64,000 nt of DNA from Macrolepiota albuminosa (lineage: Eukaryota > Basidiomycota > Agaricomycetes > Agaricales > Agaricaceae): NCBI GenBank assembly GCA_027475525.1, contig JAMWFC010000051.1, positions 1,191,205 to 1,255,204 of the forward strand, read 5' to 3'. Below, in pieces: positions 25,652 to 35,331 of the stretch. Below the pieces are notes generated by a model that did no database searches, had not been told where the DNA came from, and saw only the letters and a program-made list of their open reading frames with translations. The stretch's first letter is position 1; each line of letters starts with the position of its first letter. The position numbers were made by a program, and so were the translations under genes.

Positions 25652-26154
25652 GCTCTACTCAAAGTCATGATACCAAGTTGTTCGTTAGTTATCCAGTTAC
25701 AAGCTAGATTATATTGTCTGCTTATGTAAGGCCATGATGACGCCGTGCGTGTTTTTGGAAAATGCCACAACCGGCCGCGGAGTCCTCTGTAGTGACTTGT
25801 CTCATCAAGTCTTCAAGAGGTCTGGGTACCCACGCCACCACGTATCTGTCCATCTTTCAAGAACTCAAAATCAACCTTACTGCAAATTGATGAGTAGGTT
25901 ACCTTCTCCTCTCACCACGTATCTGTCCATCTTTCAAGAACTCAAAATCAACCTTACTGCAAATTGATGAGTAGGTTACCTTCTCCTCTCCTGATACCTC
26001 CGGTAGCCTTTTTCTTCACATTTCTTCCGTTCCAAAAATCAACAAGACACAATTCATCTCCTCCTATGTGAAAGAACAAACGATACACGCCAAAACGTAC
26101 GCCGCTGAGGGTCGAGCTTTCGAACGATCCTGGAAACAAGAGGTACAAGCTCCC
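25652..26154. other. spacer upstream of uncharacterised gene, holds duplication C
   Basis: About 500 bp; 154 bp of it is the 77-bp doublet below. Pyrimidine-rich stretches precede the next ATG. No other feature seen. Confidence 0.4.
25836..25989. repeat. 77-bp perfect tandem duplication (C)
   Basis: Copies 25836-25912 and 25913-25989, lying in spacer DNA, so the duplication is not tied to coding sequence. Confidence 0.95.
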
Positions 26155-28554
26155 ATGTCTAATCTGGAGGCAACACCTGGACCTCAAAAGACATCAAAGA
26201 CGTCAAAGCTTGCCATGGATTACGGTTTTGAAACCCCAGTCCTGAAGCCGCGTGATGCGAAACGCCTCGACGGTAGCAAGAAAATTCCACCAACCAAGGA
26301 CAGGAAAGTTTCAAGCGTAGAAAACTTGACGCATGGGGACGAAGTTTCGAAGCACAAGCGGAAACGGAAACAACGACGGTCTTCGGTTCCACGGAAAGGA
26401 AGCTCTCTATCTGGCTCAGAGAAGGAGTACGACCAACGTCGGTCTAATTGCCGCTCGCATTTGAAGCAGATTTTGAAATCATATGTCGTTTTAGGTCTGA
26501 AGGAACGACGAGAACGTAAACGCGTCAAGAGGGCTGTCATGAAGTCCGCGTCGAATGATAACTCGTTAGATGAGTCCTTTGCGGAAGGGGCAAAGGGAAA
26601 GAACAAGAATATCAAGAAAACTGCGAAAAATATGGGGCTGGCGGGCCTCGCGCTGATGCATGGGTTCACTGCCACCAATGTGGGCAAAGGACGTCTGACG
26701 GTGCCTCTCCCTTTTTGTCAAATTTCCTTTAGAACTGATTATTTCTGACTTGCGTTAATCAATGAAGGTTAAACCGTCTCTCAACGTTGGGGTTTTCAAC
26801 AAGGGCAAAGCATCGCTCAAGTCTAGACCAATGCACCGCGATAAGAGACCCTGCAAGAAAGGAGGCAAGATAAACAATTCTGCCTCTCATGCTATTTAAA
26901 AATCATTGACTATGGTCACCTTCAAAGGACATATGAACGATGGTTTTATTAAGAGCGACTTACCCAGCAAGATGCCCAGAAATTTACGAAAACGCAGTGC
27001 CGCTTCAGGATCAAATAGTGAAACATCATCGAATACTTACCCAGCAAGATGCCCAGAAATTTACGAAAACGCAGTGCCGCTTCAGGATCAAATAGTGAAA
27101 CATCATCGAATTCAAGCAGTTGCAGGAAGGCCAAAAAAACTGAAAGATTACGAAGTTGAAACGTTTCACTTCAAACTCTGTTAGACTTGAGACCTCGCCG
27201 GCGACTACTGAAAACGTTGGAGGGCCCATAAAATTGGACAATAGAAAATCGACGGAGTCGTTAACTTGGGATATTGAACGAGAGAGTGTGATACTCCCCT
27301 CTCAACTCTCCACTTCGGTCTCTGAGGAGCCTTCTTCTGTGCTGCTTGATACTAAGAATACTTCGTGGAGCAAGGCACCTGTTGGTCTGGCTTTGTGTGA
27401 CGTTCCTTCCCTCGGTAACCAAGGGCCTTTAGCACTGCACCTGACGACGCCCTCAGACGACACAGAGCCGCGTCATGCAAGTCGCTCCATAGGGCCATCC
27501 GAATCTGCATCTCAACATGTAAACCTGTCTCCGACTCGCCGCGACCTGCCAGCAATGGAGGCTGCCTCCAAGTACTTTGCATCCGTCCCACAGTCCCAAC
27601 CTTCTGAGAAACAGCCTTCTTCCGCAGGTGTCACTAGTACTAGGGAAACCAAACAAGTAGTCGTGACTGAACCTTTAACTTGTGGGTTCTCAAATACAAA
27701 CGAGAAACACGATTTTTCTTTGGCGCTTTCTTCTGATGCTATTGCAGCTCAAGCTGAAGACGAAAAAGAACAAGCTTCAAACAGGATCTATGACTCGTTC
27801 CTTCGTGACCTAGATGACTTGCCTTTGGTTGAACCTCAAGACTACAAGTACTCTGATTATAGTTTGCAAGCTGGACCGTTGGAGGACTTGGATTGCTATG
27901 ATGAAATCTTACAGACTGTGATAACCAGCCATAGCGCCCTGGACGACCTTGATGACGAGCGAGCCAATAACTTCTTTTCCCACCATTGGGATGCGTTTGA
28001 ACATGCGTATCCACAAGAACTTGAACAGACGGGATACGAAGAGCAATATTACAATCAGGAAGAAAGCCTCGACGATGGTGGATACGACGCATCGGAATGC
28101 GAAGCTATATACAACCTTCCTTCTCAAGAAGCAAGTGAAATCGGGGATAGAGGACTTATCCACAATGCTGAGTGGACTTTGGAAGACCTGGGATATCACA
28201 CTGGCAAACTTTGGCAAGGCATGGGGGAGGTGCACAATGCCGATAATTCTCCGATTTTGCTAAGCTTGGATACGTGCATCAACAGTGATCTGGAATCGGG
28301 GGAGTCCGTCGACCTTATAGTAATTCTCCGATTTTGCTAAGCTTGGATACGTGCATCAACAGTGATCTGGAATCGGGGGAGTCCGTCGACCTTATAGTAC
28401 CTTCACAGAGGGTAAGGCGTTGTTACGCGGGTACTCAGAGGCGGAAGCTCACGCGTTTTATTCGTCTATTCCATGCCGTCAAATACGAGTGTCTGAGGCA
28501 GAAGCTGATGTTGCGAAGAGGCTGAAGAATCACTGGTTACCTCAACGTTTGTGA
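26155..28554 (+). CDS. uncharacterised basic/acidic nuclear-like protein
   Basis: Not recognised. Start ATG 26155 (MSNLEATPGPQKTSKTSKLA). The first half is very basic, with KHKRKRKQRRSSVPRKG and LKERRERKRVKRAV, likely nuclear localisation signals. An intron (about 26.70-26.77 kb) joins VGKGRLT to VKPSLNVGVFNKGKASLKSR. The second half is acidic and disordered (FLRDLDDLPLVEPQDY, HHWDAFEHAYPQELEQTGYE, ASECEAIYNLPSQEASEIGD). The final exon has the compact block LLRGYSEAEAHAFYSSIPCR and DVAKRLKNHWLPQRL before TGA 28552-28554. That block joins the frame through a 47-nt intron only if the duplication at 28244-28397 is counted once. Duplication D also interrupts it. Exons between 26.8 and 27.2 kb are not fully resolved. 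Confidence 0.6.
26958..27111. repeat. 77-bp perfect tandem duplication (D)
   Basis: Copies 26958-27034 and 27035-27111, inside the basic-rich coding part of the uncharacterised gene; it shifts the reading frame by two. Confidence 0.95.
28244..28397. repeat. 77-bp perfect tandem duplication (E)
   Basis: Copies 28244-28320 and 28321-28397, across the last intron of the uncharacterised gene. With one copy, a 47-nt GT..AG intron joins the two final exons in frame. Confidence 0.95.
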
Positions 28555-28909
28555 TCACAGCAGTTATGTCTTATATATTTAGAATCACTGGATTAAAGAT
28601 ACGGATTGCGTTTCAGCAGAAAGTTCAAATATGTATTGCATATTGTCGCTTGCTATTTTTGATCACTCACCGCGTGATCCTCTCATGGTCGTCACACAGA
28701 GGCCTCCGAAAACGCTCCTTACCCTCGGAACCCGCGTTTACCGTCGAACGTCGGTTTGAGTTAATATTGAGAAATCGTATTACTACACTTTATGCATTTA
28801 ACGAACAATGGATAAGGATAATTGACCCAGAAACTGGTTTCTCAAATGTCGTGTTCTTTCAAATAGGTCATCATTCGATCGCTTTTGTCAGGCCTCAGTC
28901 CGCCCACAC

Positions 28910-29448
28910 TCAGACTCGGTATATAGGACGTCCTTTTCTGTCAACCTCGACTCCCGTCCGTGGATCGGAATATCGCGGCCTGCGTGAGTATCCCATGAAT
29001 CCCCATGTCCCTTTATCGTTCTTGTACTTGAAGGGGCCCCGTGGTGCTAAACCGAAGAAACGGCGCAGGCGTTCCCAGTACGAAAGCTGATAGTAGACTG
29101 GCGCATATGCACCATGTCCGGCATAAACAGGTTGCTGGGAGGTTGTTCAGGCAGAGACAATGAAGGAGACAGGAAACATACCATTACGACTGGAGGAACG
29201 GCAGGAGCGATTACTGTCTGGCCATGAGAGTGATGACGACCGTGACGGCTGCCGCTACGTCTACGATGGTGATGGTGACTGTGATGACTGCCTTGAGATG
29301 GGACGCCTATGACTTCTGGTTGGACCAAATGGGAACCAGCAGTCGGTGCGTATCCAGCATTGATCCCATTGGATGCTGCATAAACGACGGATGGTTGTTG
29401 TGGTTGGGCAGTATATACGGGCCCTTGAGTATGATAGTAGGCGGTCAT
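28910..29448 (-). CDS. small conserved His-rich protein, function unknown
   Basis: Start ATG near 29448 (MTAYYHTQGPVYTAQPQQPS). The N-terminal exon is Gln/Tyr/Pro-rich, with a His/Arg cluster (HHSHHHHRRRSGSRHGRHH), probably disordered. An intron near 29130-29185 joins to VYAGHGAYAPVYYQLSYWER, LRRFFGLAPRGPFKY, GTWGFMGYSRRPRYSD and a GVEVDRKGRPIYRV end (stop 28910-28912). This aromatic C-terminal block looks conserved and folded. I have an impression of similar proteins in mushrooms but know no name or function. The His cluster suggests metal binding, which is inference. Its end lies about 350 bp from the previous gene's stop (convergent). Confidence 0.65.
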
Positions 29449-29548
29449 TCGTCACGATTCTTTAAAACGTAAAGGATAAGTTCAAGGTTAAGTCGTCAGC
29501 GTGATTCAAAGGCTTCTTTCGCACCCTTGGGGATAACAACACCATCTA

Positions 29549-29599
29549 TCTACTGACATCATGGCTTCGTCACAGAAATGTAGGTTCAAGTCAACATAG
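29549..29599 (+). repeat. 51-bp dispersed repeat, copy 1
   Basis: Matches 33871-33921 at 50 of 51 positions in the same orientation; similarity continues weakly upstream. It contains an ATG followed by ASSQK and a GT-like donor, so it may derive from the 5' end of a gene. The two copies bracket the repeat-rich island holding the Crinkler-like gene. Confidence 0.85.
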
Positions 29600-29602
29600 A
29601 TG

Positions 29603-29840
29603 GGAGACGCGTGGTGTAGCGGCAACACCCTCAAAGTCTAAACCCCTTGAGTGGCCTCATGCTGAGGTTATGAGTTTGAACTGCGTCCCCCACCCAGGTA
29701 CCTACCCCAATCACCGCCATGGGGTTCCTGGTTTTAGCCACACAAGGGAAGGTTTAGTGGGTTTATAGATAAAAAATTCATGAGTCCCACACTGTCTCTC
29801 GGACAAAAATCCAGAATTCATGTGTAAATGCATTCCTGCC
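29603..29840 (+). mobile_element. possible tRNA-derived SINE
   Basis: TGGTGTAGCGGC near 29611 matches a Pol III A box at all but the last position, and AGTTTGAACTG near 29670 is a loose B box at the spacing usual for tRNA-like heads. An unrelated body and an A-rich stretch (ATAAAAAATTC, near 29768) follow. No other copy is in the window and no target-site duplication was found, so this is a candidate only. Confidence 0.35.
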
Positions 29841-30045
29841 CCTTGGTAATGTGGAGGTCTGATCTTTTTACGGAAGTGAGTTACACTGCAATATTCTGGC
29901 CCATAGAGGTTGTCTATTGAGAACTGCCTATGGTGTCCACAGTGATACTACCAAATGTTGGACTCCTTCCTGCCTAGTTTCTCCGTATCTGATCAGTTAC
30001 GTGACTCTTTGCCACCTCATTCGTTTGTTTCTTGCTTTTACAGCC

Positions 30046-30243
30046 CCAGTTGTCTCTTTCATATTGACACAACACTGAGGCTGTAAGTCCATACTCACTT
30101 ATTGTCAAATTCACATATATTTACAATTACTGTATCATACAGATCATCTGTGTTCATATCTATTCAGATACAATAAACTTAGTTGTCTCCTTCATATTAA
30201 CACGACACTGAGGCTATTGTCTGTGTTTGTATCTATTCAGATC
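30046..30243 (+). repeat. imperfect direct repeat in spacer
   Basis: A unit beginning AGTTGTCTCYTTCATATT and ending near TATCTATTCAGAT occurs twice (about 30046-30176 and 30181-30243, the second shorter). Probably eroded transposon or satellite sequence; no coding content. Confidence 0.6.
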
Positions 30244-30372
30244 CAGGATTACAGGTTATGGGCCTTTTCTAAGCGTGGCTTGCTGGAACGACTTATTGTC
30301 TTGATAACTTCATCGGGTGCCCATGGCTGCCTCCATGCAGTGCTGGCAATACTTTCGTCTTGATGTCCAATC

Positions 30373-30526
30373 ATACAACAGGAGAAAATGAAACGATTGA
30401 CAAAAAGGGGGAAAACGGGAAATCAGGAGTATCCAAACTGCCAAAAAAAATACAACAGGAGAAAATGAAACGATTGACAAAAAGGGGGAAAACGGGAAAT
30501 CAGGAGTATCCAAACTGCCAAAAAAA
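30373..30526. repeat. 77-bp perfect tandem duplication (F)
   Basis: Copies 30373-30449 and 30450-30526, in a purine-rich spacer. Confidence 0.95.
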
Positions 30527-30539
30527 GGAGAATATTTTG

Positions 30540-30609
30540 CATGATGAACGGTAAGACAGCGGATGTCATCCACAGACCATAAAAACCCACTATTAAAGTA
30601 GCGGGAATT
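30540..30609 (+). repeat. left flanking direct repeat of Crinkler island
   Basis: Aligns with 33770-33847 with mismatches and a small indel. Shared core: CATGATGAA, GACAGCG and CCCACTAYTAAAGTAGCGGG. The last part contains a short inverted repeat (CTACT..AGTAG), as at transposon ends. Together the two copies bracket 3.2 kb containing the Crinkler-like gene. Confidence 0.7.
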
Positions 30610-30621
30610 CCTGCCACCAAG

Positions 30622-33072
30622 ATGAATAGTCAATTAACCATCCAGGAATAAGATTGTCATCCTCAATGGGCATGTGCCGGACAAAACACTTCATTTGCTG
30701 TCAAGATTGACTGGCTGGACCCCATTAACTACCTTTCGAATGCAGTGAGGATGATGAAACCTCGAACATTGGCTGAGTTCGACCTTGACGAGCTCATCAT
30801 ATATAAACTGGGCGATGATTCTGGGATTTCTGCAGACAAGATAAAGGTAAGTTTGCATTTCAGCACTCATGAAATCGAGACTAATGATCCTTCATCACTT
30901 CAAAGTATGGGCCGACCATCTCTCAACACCGAGATGAAAAGGCTAACTATGAGGTGACGCCACTTGTTGGCACTCGACGCATCTACGAGCATTGGAAAGA
31001 GACCAAAGATACTTCTTGCATCCACTTCGTCTTGGAACTGCCAAATGCAAGCAGAACACAAGGTATGATTTCTGATCCGATTGTGAATGTTAATGGTGCA
31101 CTGATTCATCGTTATACCCAGTTTTACCGGTCACGTCCACAGACTCTACTTTTTCAATCTCGCTAGTTAATGGTGCACTGATTCATCGTTATACCCAGTT
31201 TTACCGGTCACGTCCACAGACTCTACTTTTTCAATCTCGCTAATATTCAAGCTACGGACATCGCATGACACCGCCAGGTTTTCGAGTTCAAATCAGGAGA
31301 CACGATCTCGACGCTGCTGGCTTTTATCGCAAGTATTCGAAATAAACCAAAGTTTTGAGGTCGTCTATCGCGAGGGAGGAGTCGAAAAATGACAGCCGAA
31401 ACAGATCTACCGTCGCTGGTGGCAATTATTATCTTCGCTTTGCCGTTAGTCCGCCTGGTACACCGTGGGACACGAATATCGGAGGTCCTGTCTTCGAATT
31501 GATTCGCAGCACAAAGCTGAAGCAGCTATTGAATCATGTCGCCGAACATCGTGCTGTCATGGTGAGAGCGCCACCCATGATTGGGAAAACCGTTCTTGGC
31601 AAACAGTTACTACGATACAGAGCGCTCTTCAACACCGTCGAATGGCTTGACTTGAGCAATTGGATTCCTGAGACCCACAGCATAGAAAATTTTTGCGGTA
31701 TCAAACTGCCTGAAACACATGCTGATCTAGTCGACATGCCGCGAACGTTGTGGATCTTTGACGAAGCTCAAAAACTCAATCACTATCCACGTACGCATAG
31801 ATTTTGGACAACAGTGAAAGCAGTCGAAAACCAATTAACGCCAAAATTGCATATCATCCTCCTGGCAGTTTACGGCGAGAGCCCAAGCTCACAAGCTATC
31901 CTAACTGAGCATCTTGCCACCCCAGTACTCAATTTCAAGCTCGACTTCAATATTGTTCTTTTCGATCGTTCTGAATTCGATATCATAGTCCATAAATATA
32001 ATTCAGCCACGAAAGGGGTGCAAATACATGACAGGGTCTCCGACTTCGTCTTTCATTATCTTGGCGGACATCCCGGTCTCACCGCGACATTGTTGCGCTC
32101 CCTCCATCTCTCCTCAGATTCAGTCAGTCTGCGGAACAAATGCGAGATAGATCAAACATATAGCACAAACGATATCCTTAACTTGATCATCGATCGAATA
32201 AATGAATTTCGAGGAATGCGATGCTTGCCGTCACTCGTCAATTCAAAGCTCTCATCTCAGTCGAAGGAGGTTCTGCAGCTTCTTTTTGATAATGGAGGAG
32301 AAATTCCGATAATGCTTTGTAGCGACGAGCATCAGGATGGTGTCGCGTTCTGCAGCTTCTTTTTGATAATGGAGGAGAAATTCCGATAATGCTTTGTAGC
32401 GACGAGCATCAGGATGGTGTCGCGCCGCTGCTATCTGGTTATTACATATCAGCCCGGGGTGGCACATATCGATTCGCTACGCCATTTCACTACTTTTATT
32501 ACCTCAGTCGATGTCCCAGAATCGCTTCAACCACCACTATCAATGAGCTCGTGGAATGGTCTCTTCGCAGTCTAGATATATCTGCTCTACGCAATCCATA
32601 CTCTGTTGGAGTCAATCGACTAGTACTCAAAGACGCTTTCAAGTGCGCGCTAGTGGTGCAGCTGACGGCTCGTCTTCCTCGTGAATGGCAATGTCATACC
32701 GAGGTTGGCGCATTTTACGATTGTCCAGGGCGGGTGGACCTGTGGATTATGCCAAATAGATGGGCTATAGAGTTATTACGCAATTATGGGCAAGCTCAAG
32801 AACACTATGAACGATTTCAACCCGGCGGTCGCTACACAAATCTCAATGCGACAGATTATCTAGTCATCAATATCGTGGAAGAGAAGGATGTATCGTGCTG
32901 CCAGGTTCGACTCGACTTGGATCTACCCAACGTTTGGCACCTTCATTGGGATCACCACTCCCCATTTATGATATTGAAAAGGCACGGTCAAGTAGATCAA
33001 AAGTTGCACTGTGCCATCTCAAAAAAGTGTTGCTCAGAGTCTCGCCCACATGAAAATGTAGATTTGGGGTAA
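30622..33072 (+). CDS. Crinkler-type (CRN-RHS) protein: UBL header, P-loop NTPase, REase-like tail
   Basis: Three regions. (1) A ubiquitin-like CRN header: NTSFAVKIDW, LAEFDLDELIIYKLGD and, after a GTAAGT intron, TRRIYEHWKETKD plus IHFVLELP, the counterpart of the HVLVxxP end of CRN headers. (2) An ATPase core after a second intron: PGTPWDTNIGGPVFELI, AEHRAVMVRAPPMIGKTVLG (Walker A, G-K-T), TLWIFDEAQ (Walker B). (3) A nuclease-like end: FATPFHYFYYL, CPGRVDLWIMPNRWAIELL, EHYERFQPGGRY, DYLVINIV, resembling the PD-(D/E)XK-like tail of fungal Crinklers. The ATG at 30622 is followed by an in-frame TAA at 30649 before the header, so the true 5' end is unclear or the gene is damaged. Duplications G (intron) and H (exon) interrupt it. 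Known fungal relatives are proposed secreted or host-directed effectors or self-recognition factors; its role here is unknown. Confidence 0.82.
31089..31242. repeat. 77-bp perfect tandem duplication (G)
   Basis: Copies 31089-31165 and 31166-31242, within the second intron region of the Crinkler-like gene. Confidence 0.95.
32270..32423. repeat. 77-bp perfect tandem duplication (H)
   Basis: Copies 32270-32346 and 32347-32423. It lies in a coding exon: the upstream frame stops shortly after the second copy begins, while the second copy's frame runs to the gene's end. A single copy keeps one uninterrupted frame, the clearest proof in the window that the doublets are spurious. Confidence 0.96.
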
Positions 33073-33769
33073 CTTGACTCTATACCCGCATCCCTGCTTG
33101 TACCATTAGTTTTTATCAAATTGTTTTGCTGGTGGAAGTTTCACACTGCGTGAACTACAAAGAAGATGAAAATTGACAGTTGTCTTGTCTAGCAAGAAAC
33201 GAACCATTCAAATAGGAGGGGTAGTTGTCGTCAGGAACGTCAAGGAAACGAACATCCTCCAGAGAAACAGGACATTGACCAGTGGTTATGGAATATTCCC
33301 GGAATTGTGCAAACCGAGAAAAGTTAATGCTAAAGAAAACGTCGGAAAGAAAGAAGATCAGGAAACAAAATAGAACGAGAACGAAAATAAAGCGAGAATG
33401 AGACACAAGCGAAGGTAAAAGAGAAAAGACGGCGACAAAGTGGGAAGACATGAGACAATCAGACTCAAAAAAGAGGTACACGGCAAGGGGGAAAAAAGCG
33501 AGACAAAAAAACGAGGGAGTGAACGAAACAGGCACTCTGAAGAAGCTTTCAGGCATTACAAAAGATTTAAGGCGGGAAAAAGGGGGGTGACAATGCAGAG
33601 AATAGGAGATAAACAGAAACGTTCTGGATCAAAAACAAGGAGCATAAGGGGTCGAAAGAAAGAAAAAATAAATCGACGCGCGGGAGGAACAAGAATGAGA
33701 AAAAAACACTGAATCCTTTGCGTCAACAAGGGAGGTGGAACAAAAAAACAGGAACTAGTCTGAAACCAT
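33073..33769. other. purine-rich spacer downstream of Crinkler-like gene
   Basis: Strongly A/G-rich on the plus strand from about 33300 to 33720. Long open frames on both strands here (33173-33373, 33440-33712 plus; 33155-33556 minus) reflect composition rather than genes. No promoter or RNA was recognised. Confidence 0.5.
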
Positions 33770-33847
33770 CATGATGAATTGTCAGACAGCGAAAAAATAC
33801 CAGTGTAGTTCACAGGCCATAGACCCACTACTAAAGTAGCGGGAATA
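33770..33847 (+). repeat. right flanking direct repeat of Crinkler island
   Basis: Same orientation as 30540-30609 and slightly longer. It ends at CTACTAAAGTAGCGGGAAT and runs almost directly into the second copy of the 51-bp repeat. Confidence 0.7.
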
Positions 33848-33870
33848 ACAACATCATCTGTTCATCTGTA

Positions 33871-33921
33871 TCTACTGACATCATGGCTTCGTCACAGAAA
33901 TGTAGGTCCAAGTCAACATAG
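33871..33921 (+). repeat. 51-bp dispersed repeat, copy 2
   Basis: One mismatch to 29549-29599. Here it follows the transposon-like end rather than unique DNA, as if this copy moved or was duplicated with the island. Confidence 0.85.
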
Positions 33922-34023
33922 CAAGCTATACATGACTAAATTTGATTCTTTCGCGACGGGCAAGGTGCCAGCCAGCAAGATTTATGTATGCCACTAAGTA
34001 GACTCCCTCTTACAGCGTATATA

Positions 34024-35211
34024 CTACTCCATGGCGTCAGGAAAGTCGCCTTCATCAAGATCAGGAGGCTAAAATGATCAATCAGCTGTGACTTCTTGGT
34101 GTATCAGAAACATACCTCTTTGGGTTCTTCATCTTCTCCATATTGCATTGTATAGTCTATGTGGCTGATTACCGTCTCTAGTGAATCGGTATTGGTTAGA
34201 TCAAGGGGCAAAAAGGACACAAGTGGATGATCCTCAATCTAGAAGAGGTTATGAGCACGAGGTTCAAATCTATTCTCTTGACACATACGAGCTGTACGAT
34301 AGCTTGGTTGAGGGCATGGAATCGCGGATTGGAAGGGTTGGCTTGCGAGCCATGACTTGTTGCAAGTAACATGGGATCCGGATCGAGATACCTGACGAGA
34401 AAAGTGACCTAAGCATAAGGCAAAGTTCGCACAGTCAAAAGAAGTACCGAGCTATGTTCTTACGGCCTCGCAATCCGTTTCTAGCCCCACCAGAAGGATC
34501 TTCTGAATTTGAAGTTACAAGATCCATTTTTGACATGATATTAATCCAAGGAATTTCCAGGTTGACCATAGCGGACATCGCTGAGAGCACACCACTGGCC
34601 AAAACTATCACTGAATGAGAAGATGGTGTAAAGCGACCCAACACACCTGAAGAACTTGTACCTGTCCTCCATAAATTGTGACTCTATGAGATAAACAGCA
34701 CACATGCGAATGCCGAGTCTTTGTAGGTCTCGTACGAGTGTTGGGAGAAATGGATGATGGGTGTACAATTCAATCTGACCTATTCGTCTTGTTATGATGG
34801 GAAATCTCAGAATCAGGTCTCCCCTCACCTGGGCAGTCAATGATAAGATAATCATCCTCGAATCCACCAAGCTCTTCTTCTAGCCAATCCATGTTTTGCA
34901 GGAGATATCTGTGTCGCATGGTAAGTTGCTCATTTGTGCCCGTCGCAGCGTATGGACTCACTCACTCACTCGAAGCAGTAGACAAGACCACCATTCGGGC
35001 CGTAACCAAGTTCGTTCATTACATCCTCCAAGTTTATCAGCTCCCGAATGTCAATGATGGGTGCGTACTCGAAACTGTTGGTGTCTGCAGCAGGATCGAG
35101 GTTAACCAGATGACCAGTTCGTTTGGACGCTTGGAGATGTGTGACAAACGAAGTACTGAACGTCGACTTCCCAGCACCTGCAGGGCCCGTCACTAGTACC
35201 GCATATCGCAT
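34024..35211 (-). CDS. GPN3: GPN-loop GTPase 3
   Basis: Cytosolic GTPase that acts with GPN1/GPN2 in assembly and nuclear import of RNA polymerase II. Start at 35211 ([17 protein letters not shown]) is the standard family start and holds the P-loop; an in-frame upstream ATG at 35238 is less likely. Also seen: [20 protein letters not shown], the diagnostic G-P-N in [74 protein letters not shown] (guanine-specific region) and [20 protein letters not shown]. The end is [14 protein letters not shown] with stop 34024-34026. At least five introns. Divergent from PYM across 120 bp. Confidence 0.95.
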
Positions 35212-35331
35212 TGAGGAGTCTTGGTGAGATGTTTGCAAGTTTTTTTGAGAAGTCGGGACCAGGACCGATCATCATCGATTCAAGGACAGGTTACATTCCC
35301 ACGGTCGACGAGCACAATCTCCCGTGCCGCC

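Noticed and set aside
28551..29090. 179-codon plus-strand open frame
   Set aside because: Runs antisense to the conserved C-terminal exon of the His-rich gene, whose minus-strand reading is far more protein-like.
33155..33556. 133-codon minus-strand open frame, very hydrophobic
   Set aside because: It is the complement of a purine-rich low-complexity stretch; Phe/Leu runs follow from composition and no domain is seen.
33440..33712. plus-strand Lys/Glu/Arg-rich open frame
   Set aside because: Same purine-rich stretch; no conserved pattern or splice context.
34180..34300. tRNA-like stretch with A- and B-box resemblance
   Set aside because: It is the reverse strand of a GPN3 exon and intron; the exon reads [19 protein letters not shown] in frame.
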